DNA of 64,000 bases from Verrucomicrobiota bacterium. GTDB taxonomy: Bacteria > Verrucomicrobiota > Verrucomicrobiia > CAIQCK01. The notes below the pieces were generated by a model. The model was not told the DNA's origin and did not search any database. It was given only the letters and a program-made list of their open reading frames with translations. Where the stretch lies: positions 1 through 64,000 of the forward strand of contig JAPLTX010000015.1 in NCBI GenBank assembly GCA_026397915.1. Direction: 5' to 3'. This document shows positions 26,418-41,873 of this stretch, piece by piece (position 1 is the first letter of the stretch; each line of letters opens with the position of its first letter). The position numbers and the translations under genes are program-made.

Positions 26418-27248
26418 CTAACTCTTCGTCAACCGAACCCGGTCACCAACCTTGATCGCATTCCCGCGATCCAGGCTGTCAATGACCGCACCTGAAATTT
26501 TCTTTCTGACTTCGACGACCTTCAACCGGGCGATCACCCGATCGTCACGCATCACTGCGAACGGCATACCCAATCGCACGCCATGTTCGCTGCCGAGGTT
26601 GATTACCGCCAACTGCAGGCTCCAGTTCAAGCTCACCACCTGCCCTGACTCCAGCGTTGGCGCCGCTGATTGCTGCACGGATGCCGGCAGCATCTTCACT
26701 GCCGCCGGCTTCTGCGCCGCGAGCGTCCGCTTCACGCGCTCTGCTTCAGCCAGTGCCTGCGCCCGTTGGACCAAACTCATGTTTTCCGATCCATGCAACG
26801 CCTGGTCGAGCACCGCGTTCAGCCGTTGCAACTGTTCAAGCAACCTGCTTCGCTCCTGCTCGCTCCGTTGCAGCGCCGACGCCGCGTCCGCCAGTTGCGA
26901 GTTCAACTTCACCGCGTCGCCCGCCGTTGTCGGCGTTGTGCCCTGCTGCTGCAACTCCTGGCACCGTTTGCGGAGCGCCGCCGCGTCGCCTTGCGCTGCC
27001 GCGAGGCTTTCGCTCAGCGCCTTCAGCGCCAGCTCTTTCTCAGCCATCTCGGTCTGCAACTCGGCGCAATCACTGACCAACTTGCGGAACGCCACCGCCA
27101 ACTCCTGCTGTTGCAGCGCGTTTTCCTCGGCTTTGATAAGGCCATCTACTGTCAAAGAACGTTCATCGGGGCGCTCTTGCGCAACCGACACAGCGACGAC
27201 CCAACTCAGGACCCACGCCGCTGCCGCGTATCGGATCCCGGCCCACAT
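26418..27248 (-). CDS. Secreted coiled-coil protein embedded in the S10 operon
   Basis: Protein of 276 residues, family not firmly recognised. A signal peptide (about 1-23, ending SVAQE) has no lipobox. Residues about 30-175 form a long Gln/Glu/Leu-rich coiled coil. A compact C-terminal domain follows (about 200-275) with GQVVSLNWSLQLAVINLGSEHG, split as seen into GQVVSLNWSL and INLGSEHGVRLGMPFAV, then IARLKVVEVRKKISGAVI and a last IKVGDRVRL. This resembles a beta-barrel domain of FlgT-C/MreC-like type. GGAGG at 5 nt supports the ATG. rpsS ends 11 nt upstream and rplV begins 8 nt downstream, so it must be co-transcribed with ribosomal genes. Role unknown; cell-envelope work tied to growth rate is an inference. 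Confidence 0.85.
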   Translation of the reverse strand: MWAGIRYAAAAWVLSWVVAVSVAQERPDERSLTVDGLIKAEENALQQQELAVAFRKLVSDCAELQTEMAEKELALKALSESLAAAQGDAAALRKRCQELQQQGTTPTTAGDAVKLNSQLADAASALQRSEQERSRLLEQLQRLNAVLDQALHGSENMSLVQRAQALAEAERVKRTLAAQKPAAVKMLPASVQQSAAPTLESGQVVSLNWSLQLAVINLGSEHGVRLGMPFAVMRDDRVIARLKVVEVRKKISGAVIDSLDRGNAIKVGDRVRLTKS

Positions 27249-27259
27249 GATGGCCTCCG

Positions 27260-27541
27260 TTACTTCGCCGCCGCCTTCTCGGTGTGGGCGCCATGCTTCC
27301 TGAATATGCGAGTCAGCGAAAACTCGCCGAGCCGGTGACCGACCATGTTCTCGGTCACGAAAACCGCGTTGAAAATCTTTCCGTTGTGCACACTGAACGT
27401 ATGACCAATAAATTCCGGCACAACCATCGAACGGCGCGACCAGGTCTTGATCGGCTTCTTCTGGCCGGCGTCGTTCAGCTTGCGCACCTTTTCCATCAGG
27501 TGCTCATCCACAAAGGGGCCTTTTTTCAGTGAGCGTCCCAT
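27260..27541 (-). CDS. rpsS: 30S ribosomal protein S19
   Basis: Protein of 93 residues. [20 protein letters not shown] and the later [20 protein letters not shown] are diagnostic. S19 binds the 30S head with S13. Normally followed directly by rplV; here a coiled-coil gene comes between. Confidence 0.98.
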   Translation of the reverse strand: MGRSLKKGPFVDEHLMEKVRKLNDAGQKKPIKTWSRRSMVVPEFIGHTFSVHNGKIFNAVFVTENMVGHRLGEFSLTRIFRKHGAHTEKAAAK

Positions 27542-27544
27542 GGC

Positions 27545-28384
27545 TTACTTCTTCCTCCGATCCTGCACGATAAACCGACTCGTGGACTTGTGTTTCCTGC
27601 GGGTCTTGTAACCCTTGGCTGGCTGACCCCACGGCGAACACGGATGATGCCAGCCACCGCCGCCTTTCGACTTGCCCTGACCGCCACCCATCGGATGGTC
27701 CACAGGGTTCTTGCACATGGCGCGCGACGTCGGACGCCAGCCGAGCCAACGAGTGCGCCCCGCCTTGCCAAGAGTAATGCTGTCGTGTTCCAAATTACCG
27801 ACCTGGCCAATCGTCGCGTAGCACTCCTGATGGAAGCGGCGGATTTCGCCCGACGGCAACTTGATCTGCACGTAGTCGCCTTCCTTCGCCATCAACTGCG
27901 CCGACGCGCCCGCCGTGCGAACCATCTGCGCGCCGCGGCCACGGTTAACCTCAATCGCATGAACCGGCAGCGACATCGGAATCGCCTTCAGCGGCAGAGC
28001 GTTCCCGATCTCCGTCGGCGCTTCTGGACCGCTCATCACGCTCTGGCCCACTTGCAAGCCGTTTGGCGCGAGGATATAGCGCTTCTCGCCATCCTTGTAG
28101 TGCAACAACGCGATGCGCGCGCTGCGGTTCGGATCGTATTCGATCGCCGCAACCTTCGCCGGCACGCCGGCCTTATCGCGCTTAAAATCAATGATACGGT
28201 AATGCTGCTTGTGACCGCCGCCGCGATTGCGCGCCGTCATCCGGCCGTGGCAGTTCCGGCCACCATGTTTCTTCAACGGCTCCAGCAACGATTTCTCCGG
28301 ACTATCCTTCGTAATTTCCTCGAAGGTATGGTCCATCCGAAACCGGCTGCCCGGCGTCCGTGGTCTAAATTGCTTGATACCCAT
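27545..28384 (-). CDS. rplB: 50S ribosomal protein L2
   Basis: Protein of 279 residues. The N-terminal [20 protein letters not shown] and the Gly-rich [20 protein letters not shown] are seen. The His in HPMGGG corresponds to the residue important for peptidyl transfer. 3 nt from rpsS. Confidence 0.98.
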   Translation of the reverse strand: MGIKQFRPRTPGSRFRMDHTFEEITKDSPEKSLLEPLKKHGGRNCHGRMTARNRGGGHKQHYRIIDFKRDKAGVPAKVAAIEYDPNRSARIALLHYKDGEKRYILAPNGLQVGQSVMSGPEAPTEIGNALPLKAIPMSLPVHAIEVNRGRGAQMVRTAGASAQLMAKEGDYVQIKLPSGEIRRFHQECYATIGQVGNLEHDSITLGKAGRTRWLGWRPTSRAMCKNPVDHPMGGGQGKSKGGGGWHHPCSPWGQPAKGYKTRRKHKSTSRFIVQDRRKK

Positions 28385-28397
28385 GAAACAAATCCTG

Positions 28398-28679
28398 CTA
28401 TGCGAGTTCGATCTTGTCGCCAGCCTTCAACGTGACGATCGCCTTCTTCCAATCGGACTGTTTGCCAACGCTGGCACGCATCCGCTTGATCTTGCCGTGC
28501 ACCGTGAGCGTGTTGACCTTCAACACCTTCACCTTGAAAAGTTTCTCGACAGCCTGTTTGATCTCGATCTTGTTTGCGACCGATGCGACTTCCAATGTGT
28601 ATTGGTTGCTCTGTGCACTTTGGGCGCTGCCCTTTTCGGTCACTCGCAGCGTCTTGATGATTTGATGCGGATCCCTCAT
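28398..28679 (-). CDS. rplW: 50S ribosomal protein L23
   Basis: Protein of 93 residues. [14 protein letters not shown] at the start, and [20 protein letters not shown] with [14 protein letters not shown], match L23, the docking site for trigger factor and SRP at the tunnel exit. Confidence 0.96.
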   Translation of the reverse strand: MRDPHQIIKTLRVTEKGSAQSAQSNQYTLEVASVANKIEIKQAVEKLFKVKVLKVNTLTVHGKIKRMRASVGKQSDWKKAIVTLKAGDKIELA

Positions 28680-28682
28680 CGC

Positions 28683-29315
28683 TTAATCCTTCGCCAATCG
28701 TTGTTCGACTTTTTGGAACGCCGCCCTCATGAACACCAGCTTGTGAGCCAGCGTCACGTCGTAAACGTTCAGGTTCGACGCATCCACCACCGTCACATAC
28801 GCCACGTTACCTGATGCGAGCATCAGGTTCTTCTCAGGTTTGTCAACGACCAACAGAACCGAGCGGTCGCCGACCTTCAAATTCTTGACCACGCTGACGA
28901 ATTCCTTCGTCTTCGGTGTCTTCAAAGTGATCGTGTCCACAATGACAACGTCGCCGGTCGCGAGCCGCTCGCCAAGCGCCTTCTGTAACGCGAGACGGCG
29001 GACTTTCTTCGGCATTCCCAGCGACCAATCACGCGGCTTCGGACCGAACACCACGCCACCGCCACGCCACAGCGGACTGGCAAAACTGCCGGCGCGTGCA
29101 CGGCCCGTGCCTTTTTGCTTCCAAGGCTTCTTGCCCGAACCAGCCACCTCGCCCAGCGTTTTCGTGCAAGCCGTGCCGGAACGGCGATTCGACTGAATCG
29201 CCACCACGGCATCGCGCACGGTCTGCTGTCCGCGGCTGCCTTTAATGATGAAGTCGTCGCGCAGCTCGAACTCGCCTGCCGCTCCGCCTTCGCTATTTAA
29301 CACCGGAATCTTCAT
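28683..29315 (-). CDS. rplD: 50S ribosomal protein L4
   Basis: Protein of 210 residues. The RRSGTACTKTLGEVAGSGKK and the KGTGRARAGSFASPLWRGGG stretch form the extended loop reaching the exit tunnel. In E. coli L4 represses the S10 operon; no such leader was recognised here. Confidence 0.97.
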   Translation of the reverse strand: MKIPVLNSEGGAAGEFELRDDFIIKGSRGQQTVRDAVVAIQSNRRSGTACTKTLGEVAGSGKKPWKQKGTGRARAGSFASPLWRGGGVVFGPKPRDWSLGMPKKVRRLALQKALGERLATGDVVIVDTITLKTPKTKEFVSVVKNLKVGDRSVLLVVDKPEKNLMLASGNVAYVTVVDASNLNVYDVTLAHKLVFMRAAFQKVEQRLAKD

Positions 29316-29344
29316 GAAATTCTTAATGGCAAATCAGCTCGCTG

Positions 29345-30100
29345 CTATTTCTTCGCCCCGCCTTTGGCTGGAGCCGCTGCCTTTGGCCCTGCCTTGGCCG
29401 CGCCCTTCTTGTCCGTCGCCGGAGCCGCCGGCAACTTTCTCTTCTCCGTGCCAAGTTTCACCGAGGTGCGCACAATGACGTAGCCACCCCGCGTTCCCGG
29501 CACCGAGCCTTGGATCAACAAAAGATTTTCCTTCTCGCGCACTTGGACGACTTCCAGGTTCTGCGTCGTGATGCGCTCGTCACCCATGTGACCGGGCATC
29601 CGCTGATTCCGCCGGACCGTGCCGGGGAAGCTGCGCATGCCGATGGCGCCAACGCGACGATGCCAGCCTTTGTGGCCGTGCGATTCTGGGCCGCCCTGCA
29701 TGTGATGGCGGAATATTACGCCTTGAAAACCTTTGCCCTTTGAGGTGCCGATGACGTCCACATACTGGCCGACTTCAAAGAGTGTCGGTCCGACCACGTC
29801 GCCAACCTTGACCTCTTTCGAGAAGTTACGGAACTCCCGAATGACCCGCCCACAATGAACAACACCGTCCTTGATGACGTTGGCTTTGGCCAGATGACCC
29901 AACTCCGCCTTGGGCATCCGCTGCTGCTTCTGGTCGCCAAAGCCAAGCTGCACGGCGTTGTATTTGTCTTTGCCCTCTTTGGTCTTCACCTGAAGCACTG
30001 TGCAAGGGCCGACCTCCAACACCGTCACTTCGCGCAGGTTTCCCTGCGGGTCGTAAACCTGGGTCATTCCCAATTTTTTAGCAATAAGTCCAACGGACAT
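29345..30100 (-). CDS. rplC: 50S ribosomal protein L3 with a C-terminal extension
   Basis: Protein of 251 residues, about 40 longer than E. coli L3. MSVGLIAKKLGMTQVYDPQG and the central loop FRHHMQGGPESHGHKGWHRR are diagnostic. After the canonical end (about 220) comes an Ala/Lys/Pro-rich tail. Confidence 0.97.
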   Translation of the reverse strand: MSVGLIAKKLGMTQVYDPQGNLREVTVLEVGPCTVLQVKTKEGKDKYNAVQLGFGDQKQQRMPKAELGHLAKANVIKDGVVHCGRVIREFRNFSKEVKVGDVVGPTLFEVGQYVDVIGTSKGKGFQGVIFRHHMQGGPESHGHKGWHRRVGAIGMRSFPGTVRRNQRMPGHMGDERITTQNLEVVQVREKENLLLIQGSVPGTRGGYVIVRTSVKLGTEKRKLPAAPATDKKGAAKAGPKAAAPAKGGAKK

Positions 30101-30114
30101 GGTTTAGTTTCGGG

Positions 30115-30432
30115 TTAAATCTTGATGGTGATGTCCACGCCAGCCGGGAGGTTGAGCTTCTTCAGCTCGTCCACCGTCTTCGCCGTGGGGTCAATAATCT
30201 CCAGGAGCCGCTTGTGCGTCCGCATCTCAAAAGTTTCCATGGACTTCTTGTCGGCGTGAACGGAGCGGTTCACGGAATGCCGCCAGAGTTCCGTCGGCAA
30301 CGGGATGGGGCCGCTAACCTTGGAACCAGTGCGGCGCGCGGTCTCGACGATCTCGGCCACCGAGGCGTCGAGCAAGCGATAGTCGTAGGCTTTTAGCCGG
30401 ATACGAACACGTTGGGTTTGAGTCTCAGCCAT
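30115..30432 (-). CDS. rpsJ: 30S ribosomal protein S10 (NusE)
   Basis: Protein of 105 residues. [35 protein letters not shown] and HVDKKS-type [11 protein letters not shown] segments mark S10, which also couples ribosomes to NusG. It directly follows fusA, with no tuf between, since tuf sits at the head of this superoperon. Confidence 0.98.
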   Translation of the reverse strand: MAETQTQRVRIRLKAYDYRLLDASVAEIVETARRTGSKVSGPIPLPTELWRHSVNRSVHADKKSMETFEMRTHKRLLEIIDPTAKTVDELKKLNLPAGVDITIKI

Positions 30433-30448
30433 AAATCAAAGAACAGGT

Positions 30449-32653
30449 TTAACTGCGCCTCCGGGTAGATTGATCGCCGCGCTGCTCCAGAATCTGCTTC
30501 TGAATGCTCGAAGGAACCGGCTCGAAATGACTCGGCTCCATCGAGTAGCTCGCGCGGCCTTTCGACAACGAGCGAATATCGGTGGCGTAGCCGAACAATT
30601 CGGCCAGCGGCACTTGCGAGTGAACAACGACGACGTTCTCACGCGGCTCAATGCTCTGCACAATGCCGCGGCGGCGATTGATGTCGCCAATCAGGTCGCC
30701 TTGGTAATCCACCGGCGTCACCAACTCGACCTTCATGATCGGTTCGAGGATGATCGGGCCGGCTTGCTTCACTGCTTCCTTCAACGCGAAGCTGCCAGCG
30801 AGTTGGAACGCCAACTCGTTCGAGTCAACGTCGTGATAACTGCCGTCCAAGATGCTGACCTGCACGTCTACCAGTGGATAGCCAGCCAGCACGCCCGTAT
30901 TGCACGCTTCTTCGATACCGTAGATGGCCGCTGGGATGTATTCCCTCGGAATACGGCCGCCAGTGACCTTATTTTCGACAATGACGCCCTTGCCTCGCTC
31001 AAGCGGCTCAATCTTGATGATCACATGTCCATACTGACCACGACCACCGCTCTGGCGAATGAACTTGCCTTCGCCGTCGGCGCCCTTGGTAATCGCCTCG
31101 CGATAAGCGATCTGCGGCTTGCCGGAGTTGGCCTCCACCTTGAACTCGCGGAACATGCGGTCGCGGATGATTTCCAGATGCAACTCGCCCATGCCACTGA
31201 TGATGGTCTGGCCCGTCTCTTGGTCTGTCTTGACGCGGAATGTCGGGTCTTCCTCCGACAACCGCTGCAAGGCGACGCCCATCTTCTCCTGGTCCGCTTT
31301 CGTCTTCGGCTCGACGGCCATCGAGATGACCGGCTCCGGGAACGTCGGCGGCTCCAACGCAATCTCCGCTTCTTCATCGCAAAGCGTGTCACCGGTGGTC
31401 ACATTGCGTAAACCGATGATCGCGCCAATGTCGCCAGAGTAAATACAGTCAATTTCTTGACGCTTATCGGCTTGAATTTGCAACAGGCGGCTAATGCGCT
31501 CGCGCTTGCCACTGCGGGAATTATAAATGGTCTGGCCCTTTTCCAACTTGCCGGCATAGCAGCGGAAGAACACCAACCGACCAACGAATGGATCGCTCCA
31601 CAATTTGAAGGCAAGCGAGACGAACTTGCCCTTGTCGTCAGGGGTGGCGTGCTTCTCTTCCTTCGTATGGGGATCAATGCCCTTGATGTCTGGCACATCC
31701 AACGGACACGGCAAGTAATCAATCACCGCGTCCACCAGCGGTTGCACACCCTTTTTCTTGAACGCACTGCCGCCGGCCACTGGGACAAACTTGTTGGCAA
31801 CGGTCTGCCGTCGGATCGCCGCCTTTAGTTCGGCGACCGGCGGCTCCTGTTCCGCGAGAAAGTATTCGGCAATCTTGTCGTCGAGGTTTGCAACAGCCTC
31901 GATCAACTCGTGGCGTAGTTTTTTCGCCTGCTCAACCAACTCGGCCGGAATATCCGCGATTTGATAGCGAGCGCCCTGTTGGGCCTCGTTGGTCTTGTCG
32001 TCCGGCCAGAGGTAAGCGCGCTGATTCACCACGTCTATCACGCCCTGCAAATAATCTTCCTTGCCAATCGGCACCAGGATCGGCCATGCGTTGGCACCAA
32101 GTTTCTTGCGGATGTCGTCAAGTGCTTTATCGAAGTTGGCGCCAATGCGATCCATTTTGTTGATAAACGCGATACGGGGCACGCGATACTTGCTGGCCTG
32201 ACGCCACACCGTCTCGCTCTGCGGCTGCACGCCCGCGACGCCGCAGAAAACCGCGATTGCGCCGTCGAGCACGCGCAGCGAGCGCTCCACCTCGGCGGTG
32301 AAGTCCACGTGGCCCGGCGTGTCAATGATGTTCACGCGATGCGCCACGTTCGACCAAAGCTTCTCAATCCCCTGCTCTTCCTTCGGTTTCCAGAAACACG
32401 TAATGGCCGCCGCGGTGATGGTAATGCCGCGCTCGCGCTCCTGCTCCATCCAGTCGGTCACGGTATTGCCGTCATCCACATCGCCAATGCGATGGATCAT
32501 GCCGGTGTAGAACAGAATGCGCTCCGTCAGCGTCGTCTTGCCCGCATCAATGTGGGCGGCGATGCCGATATTACGCGTGTATTCCAAAGGATACTCGCGC
32601 TCGGGCGCGTTCGCGCTCGACAGCTTCACTGCTTGGTTCACTACTTCAGCCAT
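30449..32653 (-). CDS. fusA: Elongation factor G
   Basis: Protein of 734 residues, the translocation GTPase. G1 is [17 protein letters not shown]2/switch region [11 protein letters not shown]3 [12 protein letters not shown]4 NKMDR; domain IV carries [17 protein letters not shown] and domain V ends with [20 protein letters not shown]. The C-terminus adds a short Arg-rich tail. Placed between rpsG and rpsJ as in the str operon. Confidence 0.98.
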   Translation of the reverse strand: MAEVVNQAVKLSSANAPEREYPLEYTRNIGIAAHIDAGKTTLTERILFYTGMIHRIGDVDDGNTVTDWMEQERERGITITAAAITCFWKPKEEQGIEKLWSNVAHRVNIIDTPGHVDFTAEVERSLRVLDGAIAVFCGVAGVQPQSETVWRQASKYRVPRIAFINKMDRIGANFDKALDDIRKKLGANAWPILVPIGKEDYLQGVIDVVNQRAYLWPDDKTNEAQQGARYQIADIPAELVEQAKKLRHELIEAVANLDDKIAEYFLAEQEPPVAELKAAIRRQTVANKFVPVAGGSAFKKKGVQPLVDAVIDYLPCPLDVPDIKGIDPHTKEEKHATPDDKGKFVSLAFKLWSDPFVGRLVFFRCYAGKLEKGQTIYNSRSGKRERISRLLQIQADKRQEIDCIYSGDIGAIIGLRNVTTGDTLCDEEAEIALEPPTFPEPVISMAVEPKTKADQEKMGVALQRLSEEDPTFRVKTDQETGQTIISGMGELHLEIIRDRMFREFKVEANSGKPQIAYREAITKGADGEGKFIRQSGGRGQYGHVIIKIEPLERGKGVIVENKVTGGRIPREYIPAAIYGIEEACNTGVLAGYPLVDVQVSILDGSYHDVDSNELAFQLAGSFALKEAVKQAGPIILEPIMKVELVTPVDYQGDLIGDINRRRGIVQSIEPRENVVVVHSQVPLAELFGYATDIRSLSKGRASYSMEPSHFEPVPSSIQKQILEQRGDQSTRRRS

Positions 32654-32732
32654 GTTTCCTAATCCTTAACCTAAAGACAAAAATCCGCCCGGCTCGCGTT
32701 CTCTTCCGCAGCCTTGCGCTGTTTGGTTTTAA

Positions 32733-33206
32733 CTACCACCGGTAATGGGCGAACGCTCGATTGGCCTGTGCCATCTTGTGCATATCGTCGCGTTTCTTCA
32801 CTGCATTGCCGGTGTTGTTGTAAGCGTCAAAAATTTCCGCCGCCAGGGCCTCGCGCATTGGCATCGCCTTGCGCCCATCGGCATAATCTACAAGCCACCG
32901 CAAAGCCAGCGACACCTGCCGCTCGTGCGGCACTTCCATCGGCACCTGGTAGGTGGCACCACCAACGCGGCGGCTCTTGACCTCCAGTTTCGGCCGGATG
33001 TTGTCTATCGCCTTCTGCAAAATCTCGATCGGATTCGAGTTCTCGATCTTCTGTGCCAGTTGCTCGATGGCTCCGTAAACGATCCGCTCCGCCACGGTCC
33101 GCTTGCCGCTCTGTAAAACCTTGCTGATGAGCACCGTCACCAGCGTGCTGCCGTGACGCGCGTCCGGCCTAAGCTCTCTTTTTGTTGCTCGATGTCTACG
33201 TGCCAT
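32733..33206 (-). CDS. rpsG: 30S ribosomal protein S7
   Basis: Protein of 157 residues. MARRHRATKRELRPDARHGS and VGGATYQVPMEVPHERQVSL are S7 signatures. S7 organises the 30S head and, in E. coli, represses the str operon. Confidence 0.98.
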   Translation of the reverse strand: MARRHRATKRELRPDARHGSTLVTVLISKVLQSGKRTVAERIVYGAIEQLAQKIENSNPIEILQKAIDNIRPKLEVKSRRVGGATYQVPMEVPHERQVSLALRWLVDYADGRKAMPMREALAAEIFDAYNNTGNAVKKRDDMHKMAQANRAFAHYRW

Positions 33207-33222
33207 AGTCGCCGTGTTTCGT

Positions 33223-33645
33223 TTACTTCTTTGCTTCTGCTGCCGGTGCCGCGCCCTTTGCGCCCGCCGCTGCGGCCTTCGGGCGTTTCACGCCGTATTT
33301 GCTGCGGCTGCGACGGCGCTTTTCCACGCCCGTCGCGTCCAAGGTGCCGCGCACGATGTGATAACGCACACCTGGCAAATCCTTCACACGTCCACCACGA
33401 ACCAATACGATGGAGTGCTCCTGTAAATTGTGTCCCTCGTCAGGAATGTAGGCAATTACTTCAAAACCGTTGGTGAGGCGAACTTTCGCCACCTTGCGCA
33501 GCGCTGAGTTCGGCTTCTTCGGCGTGCGCGTCATAACCTGCAAACAAACGCCACGGCGAAACGGCGCACCTTCCAACGCAGGCGCTTTTGACTTCGCCTT
33601 CGTCTCGCTGCGTCCTTTCCGAATCAATTGATTGATGGTCGGCAT
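33223..33645 (-). CDS. rpsL: 30S ribosomal protein S12
   Basis: Protein of 140 residues. [20 protein letters not shown] and [20 protein letters not shown] are diagnostic. The decoding-site lysines in PKKPNS and GRVKDLPG are the wild-type, streptomycin-sensitive residues. The C-terminus is extended with an Ala/Lys tail of about 16 residues. A candidate promoter lies in the 101-nt gap after rpoC. Confidence 0.98.
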   Translation of the reverse strand: MPTINQLIRKGRSETKAKSKAPALEGAPFRRGVCLQVMTRTPKKPNSALRKVAKVRLTNGFEVIAYIPDEGHNLQEHSIVLVRGGRVKDLPGVRYHIVRGTLDATGVEKRRRSRSKYGVKRPKAAAAGAKGAAPAAEAKK

Positions 33646-33682
33646 TTTCTTATTCAGTTCTCGTTCCGAAACAGAGCGCGCC

Positions 33683-33710
33683 AGATTATCGAAGGCGGCC
33701 AGAATTTCAA
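33683..33710 (-). promoter_or_regulatory. Candidate internal promoter ahead of rpsL
   Basis: On the minus strand TTGAAA (33710-33705) and TAATCT (33688-33683) are 16 nt apart, inside the longest gap between rpoC and rpsL. This could drive the str/S10/spc/alpha part separately from the rpoBC part. Confidence 0.4.
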
Positions 33711-33746
33711 GAAGTTATTCACAACTATTTCACTTTTTTTGACTTT

Positions 33747-36700
33747 TTACGCAGCCGACTGCCCTTTCAGCAGCGCTGCGGCCTCCGTCAGCGACGGCAA
33801 CGCTTCCTCCACCGGCTCGCCCAACAGGTTGATTTTGATGTTGCGATGCAGCGGGAAGCCTGATCCAGCCGGAATCAGGTGACCCATGATCACGTTCTCT
33901 TTAAACCCACGCAAATAATCCACCCGGCCCAGCGATGCAGCATCCGTCAGCACTCTTGTGGTGTCCTGGAACGACGCCGCGCTGATAAAGCTGTCAGTTT
34001 CCAGCGATGCCTTCGTTACACCAAGCAACACCGGTTGTGCTTCCGCCGGCTTGCCACCAGCCTCGATGATGCGCTTGTTCTCGTCCTCGAACTCGATACG
34101 CTCGATCTGTTCACCCCAGAGGAATTTCGTGTCGCCCGGATCGGTGATGCGCACCTTGCGCAACATCTGGCGCACGATGGTTTCGATGTGCTTGTCGTTG
34201 ATCGTCACACCTTGCAGGCGATAGACCTCCTGCACTTCGTTGAGCAGATACTCTTGCAACTCCTGCGGGCCGCACACGTCCAGAATCTCGTGCGGCACCA
34301 CCGGACCTTCGGTGAGTTGCTGGCCCTTGCGAACGTAATCACCTTTCAACACGATGATCATCTTGCCCGGCGGAATCAGGTGCTCCTCCTCCGCGCCAGT
34401 CTTTGCGTCACGCACGACGAGATGCCGTTTGCCACGGACCATGCCGGCGAAGTCCACAATGCCCTCAATCTTGGCGATCTCAGACGCGTCTTTCGGTCGG
34501 CGCGCTTCGAACAACTCCGCCACACGCGGCAAACCACCGGTGATGTCCTTGGTCTTCGCAATCTTGCGCGGCGTCTTGGCGAGCAACGCACCGGCTACGA
34601 CTTTGTGACTTTCCTTGACCACGATGTGTGCGCCAGCGGGAATCGAGTAATTCGCAATCACCTGACCCGACTCATCCCGCAGGATGACCTGCGGATGCAG
34701 GTCTTCCTTGTGTTCTACGACGACGATGGACGGCATACCGGTAGCCTCGTCGAGTTCCTTCTTCATCGTGACGCCTTCAATGACGTCGTGGAAGGAAACG
34801 GTGCCCGGCTTCTCGCATAGGATCGGCACATGATACGGATCCCACTGACAGAACACGTCACCCTTCTTGACCTTACCATCGTCGGCAACAGCAAGCACCG
34901 AACCGATAACGATGTTGTAGCGCTCCAACTCGCGACCTTCCTCACTCATGAGGATGACTTGGCCGTTCTTGTTAAGAACGATGTGCGAACCTTCCTGGCT
35001 CTGCACGGTGCGCAGGTCCACATACTTGATGACACCGTCGTTCTTGGCCTTGATCTGGGGCTGCTTAAACACCTGGCTCGCCGTGCCACCAATGTGGAAC
35101 GTCCGCATCGTAAGCTGCGTGCCAGGCTCGCCGATGCTCTGCGCAGCGATGATGCCGATGGCCTCGCCTAGTTTCACCGGCTGACCGGTGGCAAGGTTGC
35201 GGCCGTAGCAACGGGCGCAACAACCCTCGCGCGTTTCGCACGTCAACACCGAGCGAATATGAATCTTCTCGATGCCGGCCTTGTCAATCGCGGCTGCGGT
35301 CTCTTCAACAATCTCTTGATCGGCCTTGACGATGATCTTGTTCGTCAACGGATCCTTGATGTCATCTGCCGCGGTGCGACCGATGATACGCTCCGGCAAC
35401 TTGACGATTTCCTCGTCGCCTTCGTAGATGGCCTTGACCCAAATGCCTTTGGTCGTGTGGCAGTCTTCCTCGGTGGTAATGACATCCTGCGCCACGTCCA
35501 CGAGCTTGCGCGTAAGATAGCCGGAATCGGCGGTCTTGAGTGCCGTGTCTGCCAAGCCTTTGCGCGCACCGTGCGTGGAGATGAAGTATTCGAGCACGCT
35601 GAGACCCTCGCGGAAGTTCGCGAGAATCGGCCGCTCGATGATTTCGCCCGACGGCTTGGCCATGAGGCCGCGCATGCCGGCAAGCTGACGCACCTGCACC
35701 TTGTTACCGCGCGCGCCTGAATCGGCCATCAACCACACCGGATTAAACTCACGCAGATCGTTATTACGCTCCAGCGTGCGGAACATGACGCCCTGAATCT
35801 GATCAGTGCAATGCGTCCAAATATCCACGATCTTGTTGTAACGCTCGCCGTCGGTGATCACACCACGCCGGTAGTGCTTCTCCACGTCAGCCACTTGCTT
35901 CTGTGCGCGCTCAATCTCCTCAACCTTTTCCTTCGGGATGATCATATCATCAATGCCGATGGAAATGCCCGCACGAGTCGCCTCGCTAAAGCCAAGCTCC
36001 TTGAGTTTGTCCAGCAACACGACGGTTCTGTCGTGGCCGCAAACCTTGTAGCAACGCCAGATCATGTCGCCGAGGACGCTCTTGCCCGCCGGCTTGTTGA
36101 TGAAGCCCAGTTCCGCTGGCCAAATCTCATTGAACACGATGCGGCCCACGGTGGTCTCGATAATCTTCTTAGCGGGATCACCATAGATCGTCGCGCGGCC
36201 AAAATCCGGATTCTTCAGCCGGACCATGTCATGCGTCTTCAACCAACCCTCGGCCACTGCGAAGAACACTTCGTCGCGGTCCGAAAACAGCATCGCCCGC
36301 TCCGGTGCCTTCGAACCACGGAAAGCCGTCCGCGGGTTCTGCGTCAGGTAGTAGCAACCCAGCGTAATGTCCTGCGTTGGCGTCGTGATCGGCTTGCCGT
36401 TGCTCGGCGAGAAGATGTTGTTCGGCGCGAGCATCAACAGCCGCGCTTCGAGTTGCGCTTCCGTCGAGAGCGGCACGTGCACCGCCATCTGGTCGCCGTC
36501 GAAGTCGGCGTTGTATGCCGTGCAGACAAGCGGATGAATGCGGATGGCCTCACCCTCGATCAACACCGGCTCAAACGCCTGGATGGACAGCCGGTGCAGC
36601 GTCGGCGCGCGGTTCAGAAGAACCGGGTGGCCCTTGGTGACTTCCTCCAGCACGTCCCACACCTCTGGCACCTCGCGCTCGATCATCTTCTTGGCAGCGC

Positions 36701-37922
36701 GCACCGTATGCACCAGGCCGCGCTCCTCAAGCTTGCGGATGATGAATGGCTCGAACAGCGCCAGCGCCATCTTCTTCGGCAGACCGCACTGGTGGAGTTT
36801 CAACTCCGGACCAATGACGATGACCGAACGACCGGAGTAGTCCACGCGCTTGCCGAGCAGGTTCTGGCGGAACCGGCCCTGCTTGCCGCGCAGCATGTCG
36901 GAGAGCGACTTCAGCGGCCGGTTGCCCGCACCGGTGACGGCGCGTCCGTGACGGCCATTATCCATGAGCGCGTCCACTGCTTCCTGCAACATCCGCTTTT
37001 CGTTGCGTATGATGACGTCAGGCGTCTTGAGTTGGAGTAGATTGCGCAACCGGTTGTTCCGGTTGATGACACGGCGGTAGAGATCGTTCAGGTCCGACGT
37101 TGCGAACCGGCCACCTTCAAGCGGCACTAACGGCCGCAGATCCGGCGGGATCACAGGCAGCACCGTCAGGATCATCCATTCCGGCCGCGCCTTGCTGCCG
37201 GTAAAGCCTTGCACGAGCTTCAGCCGCTTGCTGAGCTTCTTGCGGACCTGCTTGCTCTTGGTGGTGTTGAGATGGATTTCCAACTCCTTCGCCACTTTGT
37301 TGAGGTCAACCTTCTGGAGCAACTCGCGCACACCCTCGGCACCCATCTTCGCAACGAATTCAGCGCCGTATTGCTCCAATGCCTCGCGATACTCCATCTC
37401 GCTCAGGAGCTGCTTCTCTTTCAAGGGTGTCTTGCCAGCATCAATGACGATGTAGTCTTCGTAGTAAATGACGCGCTCCAGCGCCCGCGCCGTCATGTCG
37501 AGCATCAGACCGATGCGGCTCGGCAGACACTTGAAGAACCAAATGTGGCTGCACGGCACCGCCAGCTCGATGTGGCCCATGCGTTCGCGGCGCACGCGCG
37601 CCAGCGTCACCTCGACGCCGCAGCGGTCGCAGATGATGCCACGGTGCTTGATGCGCTTATACTTGCCGCAGTTGCACTCCCAGTCGCGGGTCGGACCGAA
37701 GATGCGCTCGCAGAACAAGCCACCCTTCTCCGGTTTCAACGTGCGATAGTTGATCGTCTCCGGGTTCTTGACCTCGCCGCGCGACCACGAACGGATCGCA
37801 TCCGGCGAAGCCAGAGTGATGCCGACGGAGTCGAACGCTTCGGACTTCTCAAGCCCCAGCGCCCGCCGCGCGGCGTCGGTGGAGAGCTTCTCGTGAACAT
37901 CTTTGACTTGTTGCGCACTCAT
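33747..37922 (-). CDS. rpoC: DNA-directed RNA polymerase subunit beta-prime
   Basis: Protein of 1391 residues. The N-terminal zinc ribbon is seen in [20 protein letters not shown], the catalytic Mg-binding [16 protein letters not shown] is intact, and the second zinc site is in [16 protein letters not shown]. The trigger loop region [20 protein letters not shown] is standard. 42 nt after rpoB. Confidence 0.98.
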   Translation of the reverse strand: MSAQQVKDVHEKLSTDAARRALGLEKSEAFDSVGITLASPDAIRSWSRGEVKNPETINYRTLKPEKGGLFCERIFGPTRDWECNCGKYKRIKHRGIICDRCGVEVTLARVRRERMGHIELAVPCSHIWFFKCLPSRIGLMLDMTARALERVIYYEDYIVIDAGKTPLKEKQLLSEMEYREALEQYGAEFVAKMGAEGVRELLQKVDLNKVAKELEIHLNTTKSKQVRKKLSKRLKLVQGFTGSKARPEWMILTVLPVIPPDLRPLVPLEGGRFATSDLNDLYRRVINRNNRLRNLLQLKTPDVIIRNEKRMLQEAVDALMDNGRHGRAVTGAGNRPLKSLSDMLRGKQGRFRQNLLGKRVDYSGRSVIVIGPELKLHQCGLPKKMALALFEPFIIRKLEERGLVHTVRAAKKMIEREVPEVWDVLEEVTKGHPVLLNRAPTLHRLSIQAFEPVLIEGEAIRIHPLVCTAYNADFDGDQMAVHVPLSTEAQLEARLLMLAPNNIFSPSNGKPITTPTQDITLGCYYLTQNPRTAFRGSKAPERAMLFSDRDEVFFAVAEGWLKTHDMVRLKNPDFGRATIYGDPAKKIIETTVGRIVFNEIWPAELGFINKPAGKSVLGDMIWRCYKVCGHDRTVVLLDKLKELGFSEATRAGISIGIDDMIIPKEKVEEIERAQKQVADVEKHYRRGVITDGERYNKIVDIWTHCTDQIQGVMFRTLERNNDLREFNPVWLMADSGARGNKVQVRQLAGMRGLMAKPSGEIIERPILANFREGLSVLEYFISTHGARKGLADTALKTADSGYLTRKLVDVAQDVITTEEDCHTTKGIWVKAIYEGDEEIVKLPERIIGRTAADDIKDPLTNKIIVKADQEIVEETAAAIDKAGIEKIHIRSVLTCETREGCCARCYGRNLATGQPVKLGEAIGIIAAQSIGEPGTQLTMRTFHIGGTASQVFKQPQIKAKNDGVIKYVDLRTVQSQEGSHIVLNKNGQVILMSEEGRELERYNIVIGSVLAVADDGKVKKGDVFCQWDPYHVPILCEKPGTVSFHDVIEGVTMKKELDEATGMPSIVVVEHKEDLHPQVILRDESGQVIANYSIPAGAHIVVKESHKVVAGALLAKTPRKIAKTKDITGGLPRVAELFEARRPKDASEIAKIEGIVDFAGMVRGKRHLVVRDAKTGAEEEHLIPPGKMIIVLKGDYVRKGQQLTEGPVVPHEILDVCGPQELQEYLLNEVQEVYRLQGVTINDKHIETIVRQMLRKVRITDPGDTKFLWGEQIERIEFEDENKRIIEAGGKPAEAQPVLLGVTKASLETDSFISAASFQDTTRVLTDAASLGRVDYLRGFKENVIMGHLIPAGSGFPLHRNIKINLLGEPVEEALPSLTEAAALLKGQSAA

Positions 37923-37964
37923 GGTTGTTGAAACCTAAACTTTTCGAAAGCTTTCTGGCAGTTG

Positions 37965-41813
<3,849 letters not shown>

Positions 41814-41873
41814 GGCTTTGTGACCTCGTTACTGCCTTATTGCTGCGCTACACGCCTTCTCGACCATCCGGTC

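Noticed and set aside
35811..37040. A 409-codon plus-strand frame, and similar ones over rpoB and secY
   Set aside because: All are antisense to universally conserved genes and His/Arg-rich in the way typical of shadow frames.
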